A DNA stretch of 64,000 nucleotides from Cerasicoccus maritimus (GTDB lineage: Bacteria; Verrucomicrobiota; Verrucomicrobiia; Opitutales; Cerasicoccaceae). Of the stretch, positions 1 through 7,893 are shown one piece after another (the first letter of the stretch is position 1; the number at the start of each line of letters is the position of its first letter). A program made the position numbers and the translations under genes. The DNA lies in the NCBI GenBank assembly GCA_031296935.1, contig JAVDPD010000026.1, positions 20,773 through 84,772 on the forward strand. Reading direction: 5' to 3'. Under the pieces are notes generated by a model, which had not been told where the DNA came from, searched no databases, and saw nothing but the letters and a program-made list of their open reading frames with translations.

Positions 1-131
1 GCGAGCTGGTTGCCGGAGGGGGACTTGTCCGTGCGCTTAAGCACCTCGAAGCCGCAGGTGAGGCAATACCAGTTGATGGACTTTTCGAGGTCGCTGACGC
101 GGATGCGGGTGTGGTCGAATGAAATGGGCAT
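1..131 (-). CDS. Glyoxalase/VOC-family protein, N-terminal part
   Basis: The first 43 residues of a protein that runs off the left edge. It begins MPISFDHTRIRVSDLEKSIN and continues with a WYC segment and GFEVLKRTDK. This is the pattern of the first beta-alpha-beta unit of the vicinal oxygen chelate fold, as in lactoylglutathione lyase (glyoxalase I), where the His near residue 7 is a metal ligand. In that enzyme family the reaction is isomerisation of the methylglyoxal-glutathione hemithioacetal. The metal site is completed by residues outside the window, so the substrate cannot be decided. It lies downstream of pyrE on the same strand, separated by an AT-rich inverted repeat. Confidence 0.7.
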   Translation of the reverse strand, partial: MPISFDHTRIRVSDLEKSINWYCLTCGFEVLKRTDKSPSGNQL

Positions 132-135
132 AGGT

Positions 136-233
136 AGTGAGCAATTTAAAGATTAAAAATTATAGAGTGGATTAGAACATTCTCGTAGACCAAGCGTGTT
201 TTCAACCCAACTTTAATTTTTAATTTGCTCACT
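136..233. repeat. AT-rich imperfect inverted repeat
   Basis: Left arm at 136-160 starts AGTGAGCAATTTAAAG; the right arm at 211-233 is its near reverse complement (AGTGAGCAAATTAAAAATTAAAG read on the minus strand is split here as AGTGAGCAAATT then AAAAATTAAAG). The loop is about 50 bases. It fills the gap between pyrE and the glyoxalase gene. It has no G+C-rich stem, so it is not a typical intrinsic terminator; it could be a transcript-stabilising structure or a decayed mobile-element remnant. Confidence 0.4.
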
Positions 234-244
234 TCAATTTCTGC

Positions 245-817
245 TTAACTCCCGGGCTTAATCGGGGGAATCGACGCCAGCTCGGCGGGTAGGTTCTCAG
301 GATCGTATGTCGGGAACGAAAACTGGAGCAGCGAAGTCAACGGCGTGCGGAAACTGGCCTTGCCCTCAGAGCGGTCGACGAGCACTGCCACACCAACGCA
401 GTTGCCGCCTTCGGCGTCCACGATGTCCAGCGCTTCATTCACGCGACCGCCGCGGGTGATCACGTCTTCGACCACAAGGATCGTTTCCCCGTCGGCGATC
501 TTAAAGTTGCGGCGCAGGGCGAGCTTGTCGTCGACCTTCTCCACAAAGAGAAAACGCTTGCCAGCCTGGCGGGCGACTTCCTGGCCGATCACGAGGCCGC
601 CCATAGCGGGCGCGACGACGGTGTCAAAGCTGTCCACGTCGATCTTTTCGAGCAGGAGCTCGGCCAGGCGAGTGACTTTGTCCATGCGTTCACAGACGCG
701 GGCGCATTGGAAAAAATGACCGGAGCGCAAGCCCGAGCGGAGGATGAAATGGCCCTCCAGCAGGGCGCCGGAATCGCGGAAAATTTGCAGGATTTCTTGG
801 TCGACGGAATCACTCAT
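245..817 (-). CDS. pyrE: Orotate phosphoribosyltransferase
   Basis: A 190-residue protein that joins orotate to PRPP to make orotidine 5'-phosphate in pyrimidine synthesis. The PRPP-binding loop ILVVEDVITRGG is clear near residues 120-131, preceded by the Lys-rich KVDDKLALRRNF region and the VVAPAMGGLVIGQEVAR segment of the type I PRTase fold. The length matches the family. The ATG at 817 (MSDSVDQEILQ) is preferred because the frame upstream of it is low-complexity and unlike PyrE. It is transcribed away from the transglutaminase-like gene; the 139-bp gap should carry both promoters. Confidence 0.93.
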   Translation of the reverse strand: MSDSVDQEILQIFRDSGALLEGHFILRSGLRSGHFFQCARVCERMDKVTRLAELLLEKIDVDSFDTVVAPAMGGLVIGQEVARQAGKRFLFVEKVDDKLALRRNFKIADGETILVVEDVITRGGRVNEALDIVDAEGGNCVGVAVLVDRSEGKASFRTPLTSLLQFSFPTYDPENLPAELASIPPIKPGS

Positions 818-956
818 AGGGGGACGCTGGGCAGCGTCCGGCGGGGCGTCAAGGCAAAGTGCCGGGCGCGCTGGGATGCACGGTGTAAAATGCAAAAAAC
901 GGCCTACAGGTTGGCGCAAGCTTTGCTTTTCCATTGCGAAGGCTGAGTTTAATCCT

Positions 957-1844
957 ATGGTGAAAATCGTGAAAGAAAACAAACCAGCACCGATTAAGGC
1001 CACGCGCAGACACGCGTTGCTAGGTTTGTTGGATGACACCAATACGGTCGTCCGCAGCGCCGTGCGCGCAGAGCTGGAGCGTCTGGGGCCGAGTGGCGTC
1101 GCCTTTTTGCGTGAGGCCACTCACCACGAAGACGCCAACATCGGTTGTGCCGCCCGCGACCTACTCGATGCCTTGACTGGCGGTCAGCCGGAGCGCGTGT
1201 TCCGCGATTTTATCCGCTCTTTTAATTACGAGCTCGAAACCGGTGTGCTGCTGCTCGACCGGGTTGCTAACCCGGAGGTCGGCATGGCTGACTACGAGCG
1301 CTTCCTGGCCGAGGTTTCCGACCGTTGCCGTGAGCTGATGCTGCACCCCAGCACCGCTTGGGAAAAGTGTCGCGTGCTCAACCGCGTGATCTTCGGTGAA
1401 TACGGATTTTGCGGCGACACGGATAATTTCTACGACCCGCGTAACAGCTTCTTGAGTGACGTGGTGGACCGCCGCCGCGGTATTCCGATCAGCCTGTCGA
1501 TTCTTTACCTGCTCGTGGCCGACCGCTGCAATTTGGAGCTTTCGCCGGTGGCCTTTCCGGGGCGCTTTATGGTGGGCTGCTTCCTGGATGCGGAGCCGTT
1601 TTACGTCGATGTGTTTGAGGGCGGCGTGTTCCGGACGATTGAAGAAATCGAGGCCATGCTGGAGCCCTATGAGATCGAGCTGGAGCCGTCGATTTTTGCG
1701 CCGTGCCCGGTGGGTGAAGTGCTCGCGCGCTGCTGCCGGAATTTGGTCAACCAATACAGCCGAGCTGGCGACAAAAGCCGCGTGAAGCTCTTTTCCGAAT
1801 ACGTCAATGAGTTCGAGGCGGCGTATCGCCTCAATGACGAATAG
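957..1844 (+). CDS. SirB1/transglutaminase-like protein
   Basis: A 295-residue protein. Its N-terminal ~85 residues are helical and HEAT-like (RRHALLGLLDDTNTVVRSAV), and the rest matches the SirB1/Tg family (Transglut_core2), seen in FYDPRNSFLSDVVDRRRGIP, SLSILYLLVADRCNLELSPV and PGRFMVG. In this family the fold is transglutaminase-like, but enzyme activity is generally unproven. The ATG at 957 is chosen because the conserved sequence begins soon after. The gene is followed by aroE after 40 bases. I infer a cytoplasmic protein of unknown role. Confidence 0.75.
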   Translation: MVKIVKENKPAPIKATRRHALLGLLDDTNTVVRSAVRAELERLGPSGVAFLREATHHEDANIGCAARDLLDALTGGQPERVFRDFIRSFNYELETGVLLLDRVANPEVGMADYERFLAEVSDRCRELMLHPSTAWEKCRVLNRVIFGEYGFCGDTDNFYDPRNSFLSDVVDRRRGIPISLSILYLLVADRCNLELSPVAFPGRFMVGCFLDAEPFYVDVFEGGVFRTIEEIEAMLEPYEIELEPSIFAPCPVGEVLARCCRNLVNQYSRAGDKSRVKLFSEYVNEFEAAYRLNDE

Positions 1845-1883
1845 GGCTTGTCGGTGAGGCCGTGAGCAGCATGCTTGCGAGCC

Positions 1884-2813
1884 ATGCAATATGACGACCC
1901 CGACCGCGTGCGTTCGCTCGATGAGCTGGAGCACTGGGATTTTCAAGGCAGCTCGCTGGCCGTGCTGGGCAGCCCGATCGGGCACAGCGTGAGCCCGGCT
2001 ATGCACAATGCCGCCCTGAACCTGATGGGGCAGACGCAGCACATTTTCGCCGATTGGCGCTACTTCAAGTTTGATACGCCGCCGGAGATTCTTCCGCAGG
2101 CTTTGGAGCAACTGCATCGCGCCGGTTTTCAGGGCGTCAATTTAACTATCCCGCATAAAGTGCAGGCTGTGGATCTCGTCGTGGAAATCGACCCCGGCGC
2201 CAAGCTCTCCGGCGCGGTCAATACGCTGCATCGCCGCGAGCATGGCTGGGCCGGTTTTAACTCAGATGGCTATGGCCTGGAACAGGCGTTGCTTCGAGAA
2301 CTCAGCGTGGAGCTGACCGACGCGACGGTCATCATGCTGGGCGCAGGTGGCGCGGCGCGGGCCGCCGCAGTGCAATGCCTGCAGTCGGGCGTGGCCGAGC
2401 TGTGGATTGGCAATCGCAACCAGGAGCGCCTCGGCGGGTTGATTGATCTCCTGCAGGAAGCGCCGAACAGCGAGCGCGTGCGCGGCTTTGATTTGAGCCA
2501 ACCGCCGGCGGATTTGCCGAAGCACGCAGTAATCGTCAATGCGACTTCGCTCGGTCTGAAAGCCGAAGATCCGGCGCCGATTGACCTGACTACTTTCGAG
2601 TCGGAGACTAAGGTTTACGACATGACTTACGGCGTGGAAAACGCCTTGGCCAAGGCAGCGAAAGAGCAGGGGATCGCCTACGCGGATGGGCTCTCGATGC
2701 TGGTTTGGCAGGGCGTGCGCAGCCTGGAAATTTGGAGCGGTGCCGAAGTGCCGGCTCAAGCCATGATGGACGGCGCTTGCTTCGCCAAAGGCTATTCACC
2801 GCGCCGCGCATGA
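1884..2813 (+). CDS. aroE: Shikimate dehydrogenase
   Basis: A 309-residue NADP-dependent enzyme that reduces 3-dehydroshikimate in aromatic amino acid synthesis. Diagnostic sequences are LGSPIGHSVSPAMHN at the N-terminus (shikimate binding), NLTIPHK with the catalytic Lys, FNSDGYG, the Rossmann loop MLGAGGAARA and the C-terminal DGLSMLVWQG. An in-frame TTG at 1875 is an alternative start three codons upstream. Its stop overlaps the next start as ATGA, so the two genes are probably translationally coupled. Confidence 0.95.
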   Translation: MQYDDPDRVRSLDELEHWDFQGSSLAVLGSPIGHSVSPAMHNAALNLMGQTQHIFADWRYFKFDTPPEILPQALEQLHRAGFQGVNLTIPHKVQAVDLVVEIDPGAKLSGAVNTLHRREHGWAGFNSDGYGLEQALLRELSVELTDATVIMLGAGGAARAAAVQCLQSGVAELWIGNRNQERLGGLIDLLQEAPNSERVRGFDLSQPPADLPKHAVIVNATSLGLKAEDPAPIDLTTFESETKVYDMTYGVENALAKAAKEQGIAYADGLSMLVWQGVRSLEIWSGAEVPAQAMMDGACFAKGYSPRRA

Positions 2814-3145
2814 AGCCCCGAATACTCTTTGTCTGTAGTCGGAACCAGTGGCGCAGCCCGACGGCGGAAAAGTGCTATCTTACCGATGCGCGCATCGAGG
2901 TGCGCTCAGCCGGGGTGAGCCAGGCGGCGCGCCACGTAATCAGCAGCGCAGATGTTGAGTGGGCAGACTTGATTCTCGTCATGGACACCGAGCACAAGCG
3001 CCGCATCGTGGAGCGTTTTCGCGGCGCGGACTTGCCGCCGATTGAAAGCCTGGAGATTCCCGATGACTACGGCTACCTGGATGACGAGTTGATCACACTC
3101 ATTCGCAGTTCGACCGAGCCTTGGATCAATCAACTATTGTCCTGA
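2810..3145 (+). CDS. Low-molecular-weight tyrosine phosphatase-like protein
   Basis: A 111-residue protein starting MKPRILFVCSRNQWRSPTAE. It has the C-X5-R phosphatase loop (Cys9, Arg15) directly followed by Ser-Pro, as in low-molecular-weight protein tyrosine phosphatases. The body is shorter than the usual ~150 residues, and the loop lacks the typical GN-x-C-R order, resembling the small COG4551-type predicted phosphatases. The acidic IPDDYGYLDDEL near the C-terminus may supply the general acid. It is coupled to aroE through an ATGA overlap, which is unusual company. The target is unknown. Confidence 0.7.
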   Translation: MKPRILFVCSRNQWRSPTAEKCYLTDARIEVRSAGVSQAARHVISSADVEWADLILVMDTEHKRRIVERFRGADLPPIESLEIPDDYGYLDDELITLIRSSTEPWINQLLS

Positions 3146-3182
3146 CGCGAAACTGCTGGTAATGACCCTTTTATAAATTCGC

Positions 3183-4214
3183 ATGACCCTCGAAGATTTC
3201 AATGCAATCAACCAGTCCTTTCCGTGGTTTTTCGGTTTTTGGGCCTTTGTCTTTGGCGCCTGTTGGGGCAGCTTTTTCAATGTGGTGATCTACCGCGTGC
3301 CAGCGGGGAAGTCCGTGGTGAAGCCGGGATCGCATTGTTACGCCTGCAACAAGCCGATCAAGTGGTATGACAATTTGCCGATCCTGAGTTGGTTTATTTT
3401 AAGGGGCAAAGCTCGCTGCTGCGGGGTGCCGTTCTCCGTGCGTTATGCGGTTATCGAGGCGATGACGGGGTCGTTTTTCCTGATTGCCTGGTTGGTATAC
3501 AGCGAACATCTAGGTGTCGTGGTGGCCGTCTGGCTGTTTATTTCGCTGCTGATCTGCAACACTTTCATCGACTACGATACACAACACCTTTACGACGCCT
3601 TCACGGTGTGGGGCATGATGCTTGGCGTTGTGCTTTCGGCGCTATACCCGGACCTACATGGCATGGGGGGCAGTGGCGACCCAGTGATGCTGGAGCGTCT
3701 GCGAAGCGTGGCCCTCAGTGTGACGGGCGCAGTGGTTGGCTCGGGTGTAATCCTGTGGATTGCGATGATTGCCGAGAAGTTTTTGCGCAAGGAAGCGATG
3801 GGCTTTGGCGACGTGCTTTTAATGGGTTGTATCGGTGCGTTTATCGGCTGGAAAGGCGCGGTGTTTGCCATCTTTGGTGGCTCGATGCTGGGGGCGTTGG
3901 TGGTGATCCCGCTCATGCTCTTTAACCAGATTTGCGGCACGAATTTAACGCCCGGCAAGACCGGCCATGCCGAAGATCCAGAGGCAGCGAAAAAAGCGGG
4001 CGACCAGGCGAGCACAGTTGAAGCGGTGGCCAAGGAAGACGCCAAGGCCGAAGGCGAGGAAGAAGCGGCGCAGTTGGGCATGGGCACGGCGATTCCTTTT
4101 GGCCCCTGGCTGTCGCTGGGTGCCTTGGTTTACGTGCTATTCCTACACGAATATGTGGACGCCTATTTCGAGAGCACCTGCGAAATGATCTTCTCGCCGG
4201 TGAAGTTTTACTGA
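3183..4214 (+). CDS. Type IV prepilin peptidase (A24 family)
   Basis: A 343-residue inner-membrane aspartic protease that cleaves leader peptides of type IV pilin-like proteins and may N-methylate them. The catalytic aspartates are in FIDYD (130/132) and GFGD (210). An N-terminal A24_N domain carries CYAC (Cys52, Cys55), but the second cysteine pair is adjacent (Cys79-Cys80) rather than spaced CxxC. About seven hydrophobic segments are visible. A Lys/Glu/Ala-rich hydrophilic insertion of about 45 residues (roughly 260-305) precedes the last segment and is unusual for the family. Its likely substrates are the pilin-like proteins at 19.6-20.8 kb. The 3' end overlaps the next, convergent gene by 7 bases. 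Confidence 0.9.
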   Translation: MTLEDFNAINQSFPWFFGFWAFVFGACWGSFFNVVIYRVPAGKSVVKPGSHCYACNKPIKWYDNLPILSWFILRGKARCCGVPFSVRYAVIEAMTGSFFLIAWLVYSEHLGVVVAVWLFISLLICNTFIDYDTQHLYDAFTVWGMMLGVVLSALYPDLHGMGGSGDPVMLERLRSVALSVTGAVVGSGVILWIAMIAEKFLRKEAMGFGDVLLMGCIGAFIGWKGAVFAIFGGSMLGALVVIPLMLFNQICGTNLTPGKTGHAEDPEAAKKAGDQASTVEAVAKEDAKAEGEEEAAQLGMGTAIPFGPWLSLGALVYVLFLHEYVDAYFESTCEMIFSPVKFY

Positions 4215-5023
4215 GCGTTTTTACCCTTGAGCCAGACTTCCTTGACCTCGGGCATCTCGAACAGCGTGTCGTCGAGCTGTTGATTCGGATTGATGTTGGA
4301 GAGCTCGGATTTCATGATGACTTCGCCTTCAAGCGCGGTTTCGGTTTTGACGGGCATCCAATAGCCGTCGATTTTATCATACTTCAGCATGTAAACGTCG
4401 ACATTTACGATCGCGCCTCCTTGGACTAACTTATTGCCCCGGCGTGTAACCAAGTAATTTTTGGGGTGAAAGTAGAAATACTCAGTCTGGCCTTCGGGGT
4501 GATAGAGTTTAACGAGATAGTTTTTCTGGCGGCGGTTGTTGACTGGTCCTTCGTATTTCAGGATACAACCCCGCTCCTTCCAGGTTAGTAAAATGTCGTC
4601 TTTGCTACTGAGCTCTTTGAGCTCCGTGGCGTCTGAGCCTCCAAGTTTTTGTGGAAAGGGATTTTTCTCGGACGTGTCGTAAACCCAAGCATCTGAGCCG
4701 TTGAAGCCGCGAATGATTTCATGGGTGCGCCCCATATGCTTCACGATGAGTTCGGTGCGGATTTTGTCCGGGCTTTTAGTGAACAGTTTGAGGTCTACGA
4801 CGTTAGGGCCTCGCGTAAGCTTTAGGTCGGCGCTGAGATTTCCAATATTGAAAGCTCCGGGACCGCCCATGGCTTTAACCGAGGTAGCAAACAACTGTTC
4901 GGCAATGGGGTCGGATTCCGCGGGCACTTGCTCTCGTAGTTGCTCTTCCAGAGCCTGGGTGTCCTGCGCGAGAGCAGTGGTTGTCGCAAAGATCATCAGC
5001 AAAACGGCAAGCAGAGATTTCAT
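4208..5023 (-). CDS. Exported LolA/LolB-fold-like protein
   Basis: A 271-residue protein with a clear signal peptide (MKSLLAVLLMIFATTTALAQ). The mature part is rich in beta strands and includes IIRGFNGSDAWVYD, TEYFYFHPKNYLVTRR and GYWMPVKTETALEGEVIMK. This order (bound substrate, no-effect test, then a statement on the coefficient of a lipid-dependent strand) resembles outer-membrane lipoprotein-sorting-like proteins with a LolA-type half barrel. It could carry lipid or lipoprotein in the periplasm. I see no direct evidence of substrate. The start at 5023 is chosen because the signal peptide begins there. Confidence 0.6.
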   Translation of the reverse strand: MKSLLAVLLMIFATTTALAQDTQALEEQLREQVPAESDPIAEQLFATSVKAMGGPGAFNIGNLSADLKLTRGPNVVDLKLFTKSPDKIRTELIVKHMGRTHEIIRGFNGSDAWVYDTSEKNPFPQKLGGSDATELKELSSKDDILLTWKERGCILKYEGPVNNRRQKNYLVKLYHPEGQTEYFYFHPKNYLVTRRGNKLVQGGAIVNVDVYMLKYDKIDGYWMPVKTETALEGEVIMKSELSNINPNQQLDDTLFEMPEVKEVWLKGKNAQ

Positions 5024-5085
5024 AAGGCAATTGTGAACATGCACTAGCGGTGCGACAATCTTGGATGAAGTCCATTAGACATTTT

Positions 5086-5700
5086 TTACGGAACCATGAT
5101 ATCTGTATCGGCGCGCAGCCAGCGCTCCAGCTTTTCAATCAGGGCTTCGGCGGCCGGCTCGTGTTCGGCATCGAGCTGTGCCAATGGCTGGCCTAGAATG
5201 CCCTTGGCGCGATCTTGATCACTCTTGGCCAACTGACGCAGCCACTGCTGGCGCACGGCATAGCCCTCCTCGGAGGCGTAACGATAGAGCGCCTTCAGGT
5301 AAATACATTGCGGCAGGGGGGAGTCTTCGAATGCGCCGAGGGCCTCCTGAGCGAGCAGCGCTGTGGGCTCGTAAAACTCCGCATGCTGAAGATTGCACCA
5401 GAGCAGCTCACTCAAGCGGGTGGCCAACAAAAGCGCGCGGTAACGCCGGGCAATGCCCACGCGGCGGTGCTCCAGGCGGTATTCTTTGAGAAACCATGTG
5501 CTGGATTGCGAGGAGCTTTCCAGGTGGAAATGCGCCTGGTCAAACAGGTCGGGCCCGCTGCCGGAGGATTTTTCCGAGCGCCGCCACATGGCCACGATGC
5601 GGCCTTCTTCGGCACTGAAAATATGCAGGCGCAGGAATCGCTCACCGGATTGGCTGGCGGACAAAACGATGCCCGCGGTCTGCAATTCGCGCGCGGGCAT
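5086..5700 (-). CDS. recO: RecO-like DNA repair protein
   Basis: A 204-residue protein. The N-terminal ~75 residues read like the RecO oligonucleotide-binding domain: LQTAGIVLSASQSGERFLRL, then HIFSAEEGRIVAMWRR. The remainder is helical (YRALLLATRLSELLWCNLQH), as in RecO. RecO loads RecA on single-stranded DNA in the RecFOR pathway. It is slightly shorter than typical RecO (about 230-250 residues) and lacks an obvious zinc-binding cysteine cluster. The ATG at 5700 lies 4 bases beyond the upstream DUF502 stop, so both are probably in one operon. The assignment is by pattern only. Confidence 0.6.
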   Translation of the reverse strand: MPARELQTAGIVLSASQSGERFLRLHIFSAEEGRIVAMWRRSEKSSGSGPDLFDQAHFHLESSSQSSTWFLKEYRLEHRRVGIARRYRALLLATRLSELLWCNLQHAEFYEPTALLAQEALGAFEDSPLPQCIYLKALYRYASEEGYAVRQQWLRQLAKSDQDRAKGILGQPLAQLDAEHEPAAEALIEKLERWLRADTDIMVP

Positions 5701-5704
5701 GGCG

Positions 5705-6433
5705 CTAATTGCTGGAGGCGGGGGCCTTGCGCTCCTCGGGGAGGGCGTCCACGGCACCATTGCCGTCGATCATTTCGGCCTCTTTCGGGTTAAATTGCGG
5801 GGAGACCGCGCCGCCGGACACGATGAGCTTCATGCCGTCGGCCACCGACATTTCCATGGGGATGATTTCATCCCGCGGGACCATGAGCAGGAAGCCGCTG
5901 GTCGGATTGGGTGTGGTTGGGACGAAGATATTGACGACTTCGGCGCCCGTTTTGTGTTGGACTTCACCCTTGGCCTCACTGGTCAGGAATCCGAGTACGT
6001 AAACGCCTTTGCGCGGGTATTCGGTCAGCACGACCTGCTGGAACACGGCCTTCTGCTGCTTGCTGAAGGTGTCGACGATCTGCTTTACCGTTTTATAGAC
6101 GGCGTTGACGAATGGCAGCGTGTCGATGATGCGCTCGCCCAGATTGATGAAGATGCGGCCTATGAAATAGCGCGACAGGAAGCCGAGCAGCGTGAGGACC
6201 AACACCACGACCAGCATTGCGGCGATCTTCAGCAGCAGATCGATGCCGGGCATGTTTTTGATGTCCTCGGAAACGAATCTGAAAATCGCGTCACTGGCGG
6301 GCGCGCCAATGCGCGTCAGCATAAAATTGACGACGAATATGGTGACGCCCAAAGGGGCGACCAGGATGAGCCCACCGATGAAGGCGTTGCGCAGTTGGCG
6401 AAGCATAATTGAGAAGCTATTATTACGGTGCAT
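5705..6433 (-). CDS. DUF502 family membrane protein
   Basis: A 242-residue protein with two long hydrophobic helices (AFIGGLILVAPLGVTIFVVN near residue 17 and a Val/Leu-rich one near 65-90). They are followed by the family signature region with GERIIDTLPFVNAVYKTVKQ and FVPTTPNPTSGFLLMVPR. It is a DUF502 member. The family is widespread in bacteria and plants (COV proteins) and has no settled biochemical function in bacteria. An alternative start at 6406 (MLRQLRNAF) is more family-like. It overlaps the upstream small membrane gene by 11 bases and precedes the recO-like gene. Confidence 0.85.
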   Translation of the reverse strand: MHRNNSFSIMLRQLRNAFIGGLILVAPLGVTIFVVNFMLTRIGAPASDAIFRFVSEDIKNMPGIDLLLKIAAMLVVVLVLTLLGFLSRYFIGRIFINLGERIIDTLPFVNAVYKTVKQIVDTFSKQQKAVFQQVVLTEYPRKGVYVLGFLTSEAKGEVQHKTGAEVVNIFVPTTPNPTSGFLLMVPRDEIIPMEMSVADGMKLIVSGGAVSPQFNPKEAEMIDGNGAVDALPEERKAPASSN

Positions 6434-6758
6434 CGGGATAGAGCAACTCTGGCAGGCCGAAAAGTAGGAAGATTATGAGCCCTGCGACCACAATGCCAGC
6501 TAGTATGCAACCCAACTTGGATGAACCGTCGAAGCCACCTGGTTGGTAATCCACAGGGATTTCTGCCGGGGCGGGGGCGGGTGTTTCGCTGGCGGCCTGC
6601 TTGGTTTGAGCTGGAGGCTGGACTTCGGGGGTTGTGGGCTCCGGTGACTGGTCCGCAGGCGTTTTACCCTCCAACTGCGCAATCTGGCGATCGAGCCAGT
6701 TCAGGTGTTCGCGGACTTTATCGCGCTGGGCGCGCAGCTCATTCAGGTCGAAAGACAT
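6423..6758 (-). CDS. Small single-pass membrane protein
   Basis: A 111-residue protein of three parts: an N-terminal coiled coil (LNELRAQRDKVREHLNWLDR, residues 5-32), a Pro/Ala/Thr-rich linker (about 33-75), and a C-terminal membrane helix (CILAGIVVAGLIIFLLFG). I do not recognise a family. The layout would place the coiled coil in the cytoplasm or periplasm on a flexible tether. The ATG at 6758 starts the coiled coil; the frame upstream runs through the rpmA terminator and is not coding. It overlaps DUF502 by 11 bases, which suggests cotranscription. Confidence 0.6.
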   Translation of the reverse strand: MSFDLNELRAQRDKVREHLNWLDRQIAQLEGKTPADQSPEPTTPEVQPPAQTKQAASETPAPAPAEIPVDYQPGGFDGSSKLGCILAGIVVAGLIIFLLFGLPELLYPDAP

Positions 6759-6810
6759 GGATTCTCTCAGATAGTTTGCCAGTCTGCGGATGTTGCGCAG
6801 GGATGCGAGC

Positions 6811-6846
6811 AAGAAAAAAGCGCCTTCCGTAATGGAAAGGCGCCTG
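6811..6846 (-). terminator. Intrinsic terminator of rplU-rpmA
   Basis: On the minus strand the sequence reads GGCGCCTTTCC, a short loop, then GGAAGGCGC followed by TTTTTT. This gives a stem of about 9 bp with one bulge and a U tract. It lies just downstream of rpmA. Confidence 0.85.
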
Positions 6847-6868
6847 CAAAGTGTTCCGCGAGAATCGC

Positions 6869-7126
6869 TTAGACTTCGACTGCGTGCGGGACGACTTGCA
6901 CCTTGCGGTGCTCCTTGTCCCACTCGACTACGCCGTCTTCGAGAGCGAAGAGGGTGAAGTCCTTGCCGATGCCGACATGCTTACCGGGGTGGAAGCGAGT
7001 GCCGCGTTGGCGGATCAAGATGTTGCCAGCGCGAACCTTTTCGCCACCGTATTTCTTGACGCCGAGGCGCTTGCTTTCACTGTCGCGTCCGTTTTTGGAA
7101 GTTCCTTGTCCTTTTTTATGAGCCAT
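6869..7126 (-). CDS. rpmA: 50S ribosomal protein L27
   Basis: An 85-residue protein beginning [20 protein letters not shown], followed by [20 protein letters not shown] and [16 protein letters not shown], the standard L27 sequence. L27 reaches toward the peptidyl-transferase centre of the large subunit. The N-terminus begins at MAHKKG, without the N-terminal propeptide cleaved in Firmicutes. It lies 5 bases downstream of rplU, the usual L21-L27 order, and ends before an intrinsic terminator. Confidence 0.98.
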   Translation of the reverse strand: MAHKKGQGTSKNGRDSESKRLGVKKYGGEKVRAGNILIRQRGTRFHPGKHVGIGKDFTLFALEDGVVEWDKEHRKVQVVPHAVEV

Positions 7127-7131
7127 GACGT

Positions 7132-7446
7132 TTAGCCGTTGATGGATTCAATCTTGATGACCGAAAGCTCCTGACGGTGACCGCGGGTGCGGCGGTAGCC
7201 GTGGCGGCGCTTCATCTTGTGAATAATGACTTTCTTGTCGCGCTTGTTTTCGAGGATGGTAGCCGCGACGCTGGCACCTTCTACGTAGGGAGCGCCGAAT
7301 TTGGTTTCCGCGCCTTCGCCCACGCACAGAACCTTGTCGAGGGTGACGGTGTCGCCGGCCTGCGTGTCCTTGTAACGGTTCACGAAGAGCACATCACCTT
7401 CGGTGACGATAAATTGGCGGCCTTGTGTTTGAATGGTTGCTTTCAT
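7132..7446 (-). CDS. rplU: 50S ribosomal protein L21
   Basis: A 104-residue protein starting [18 protein letters not shown], with the family signature [16 protein letters not shown] near residues 77-92. L21 binds 23S rRNA in the large subunit. It is the first gene of the two-gene rplU-rpmA operon. Its 5' leader carries a small hairpin at 7464-7479 (CCGC/GCGG on an 8-base loop, followed by TTTT on the minus strand) about 20 bases before the start, which might influence expression. Confidence 0.98.
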   Translation of the reverse strand: MKATIQTQGRQFIVTEGDVLFVNRYKDTQAGDTVTLDKVLCVGEGAETKFGAPYVEGASVAATILENKRDKKVIIHKMKRRHGYRRTRGHRQELSVIKIESING

Positions 7447-7893
7447 TTTGGAAAATGGGAAAACCGCCTAAAAAAGCGGATTACGGGGCCAATGCAAGAA
7501 TTTTTGTGTTAATTCATGCATGTTTTTTTATTTCTGGTCCGAATTGCTCGGAAAGCTACATACTTGAACCAACTTCGCGTACGTTGTAAAGCCCGGTTAT
7601 TGCCGCCAAAAGAACGTTGAGCAACTCAAGGAAATTCGGCCCAAGCTCTGCCAGTCCACCGAGCTCATGAAAAACTTTTGAGGTAAGGCGGAAATACTTG
7701 CGCCTGTTACAAACGTATTCTTTGGATCGATGATTTTCGCTGAGAAAGGATATGTTGCATGGGAATCCATTTTTCAGCTCTTGGCGTTCTGGTTAGATTT
7801 TTTGCCAGCGATTCCCACTTTATTTTTCCTGAAAAAGAAAAGAGATTGAGCCTGAATCGTAATTGAACAGTGAAGAATACCGTTCGCAGACTT
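7447..7893. other. Intergenic region with a possible gene remnant
   Basis: This 447-base gap holds the rplU leader at its left end. At 7568-7681 (+ strand) there is an open stretch of 37 codons without a start, reading TNFAYVVKPGYCRQKNVEQL, then KEIRPKLCQSTELMKNF and a TGA. Its composition is protein-like (Lys/Glu/Leu, few rare codons), so it may be the tail of a decayed gene. I do not recognise the family. I see no RNA gene or clear promoter in the rest. Confidence 0.3.

Noticed and set aside
245-1120. A 291-residue version of PyrE starting at 1120
   Set aside because: The extra 101 residues overlap the divergent gene and bear no PyrE similarity; MSDSVDQ at 817 is the natural start.
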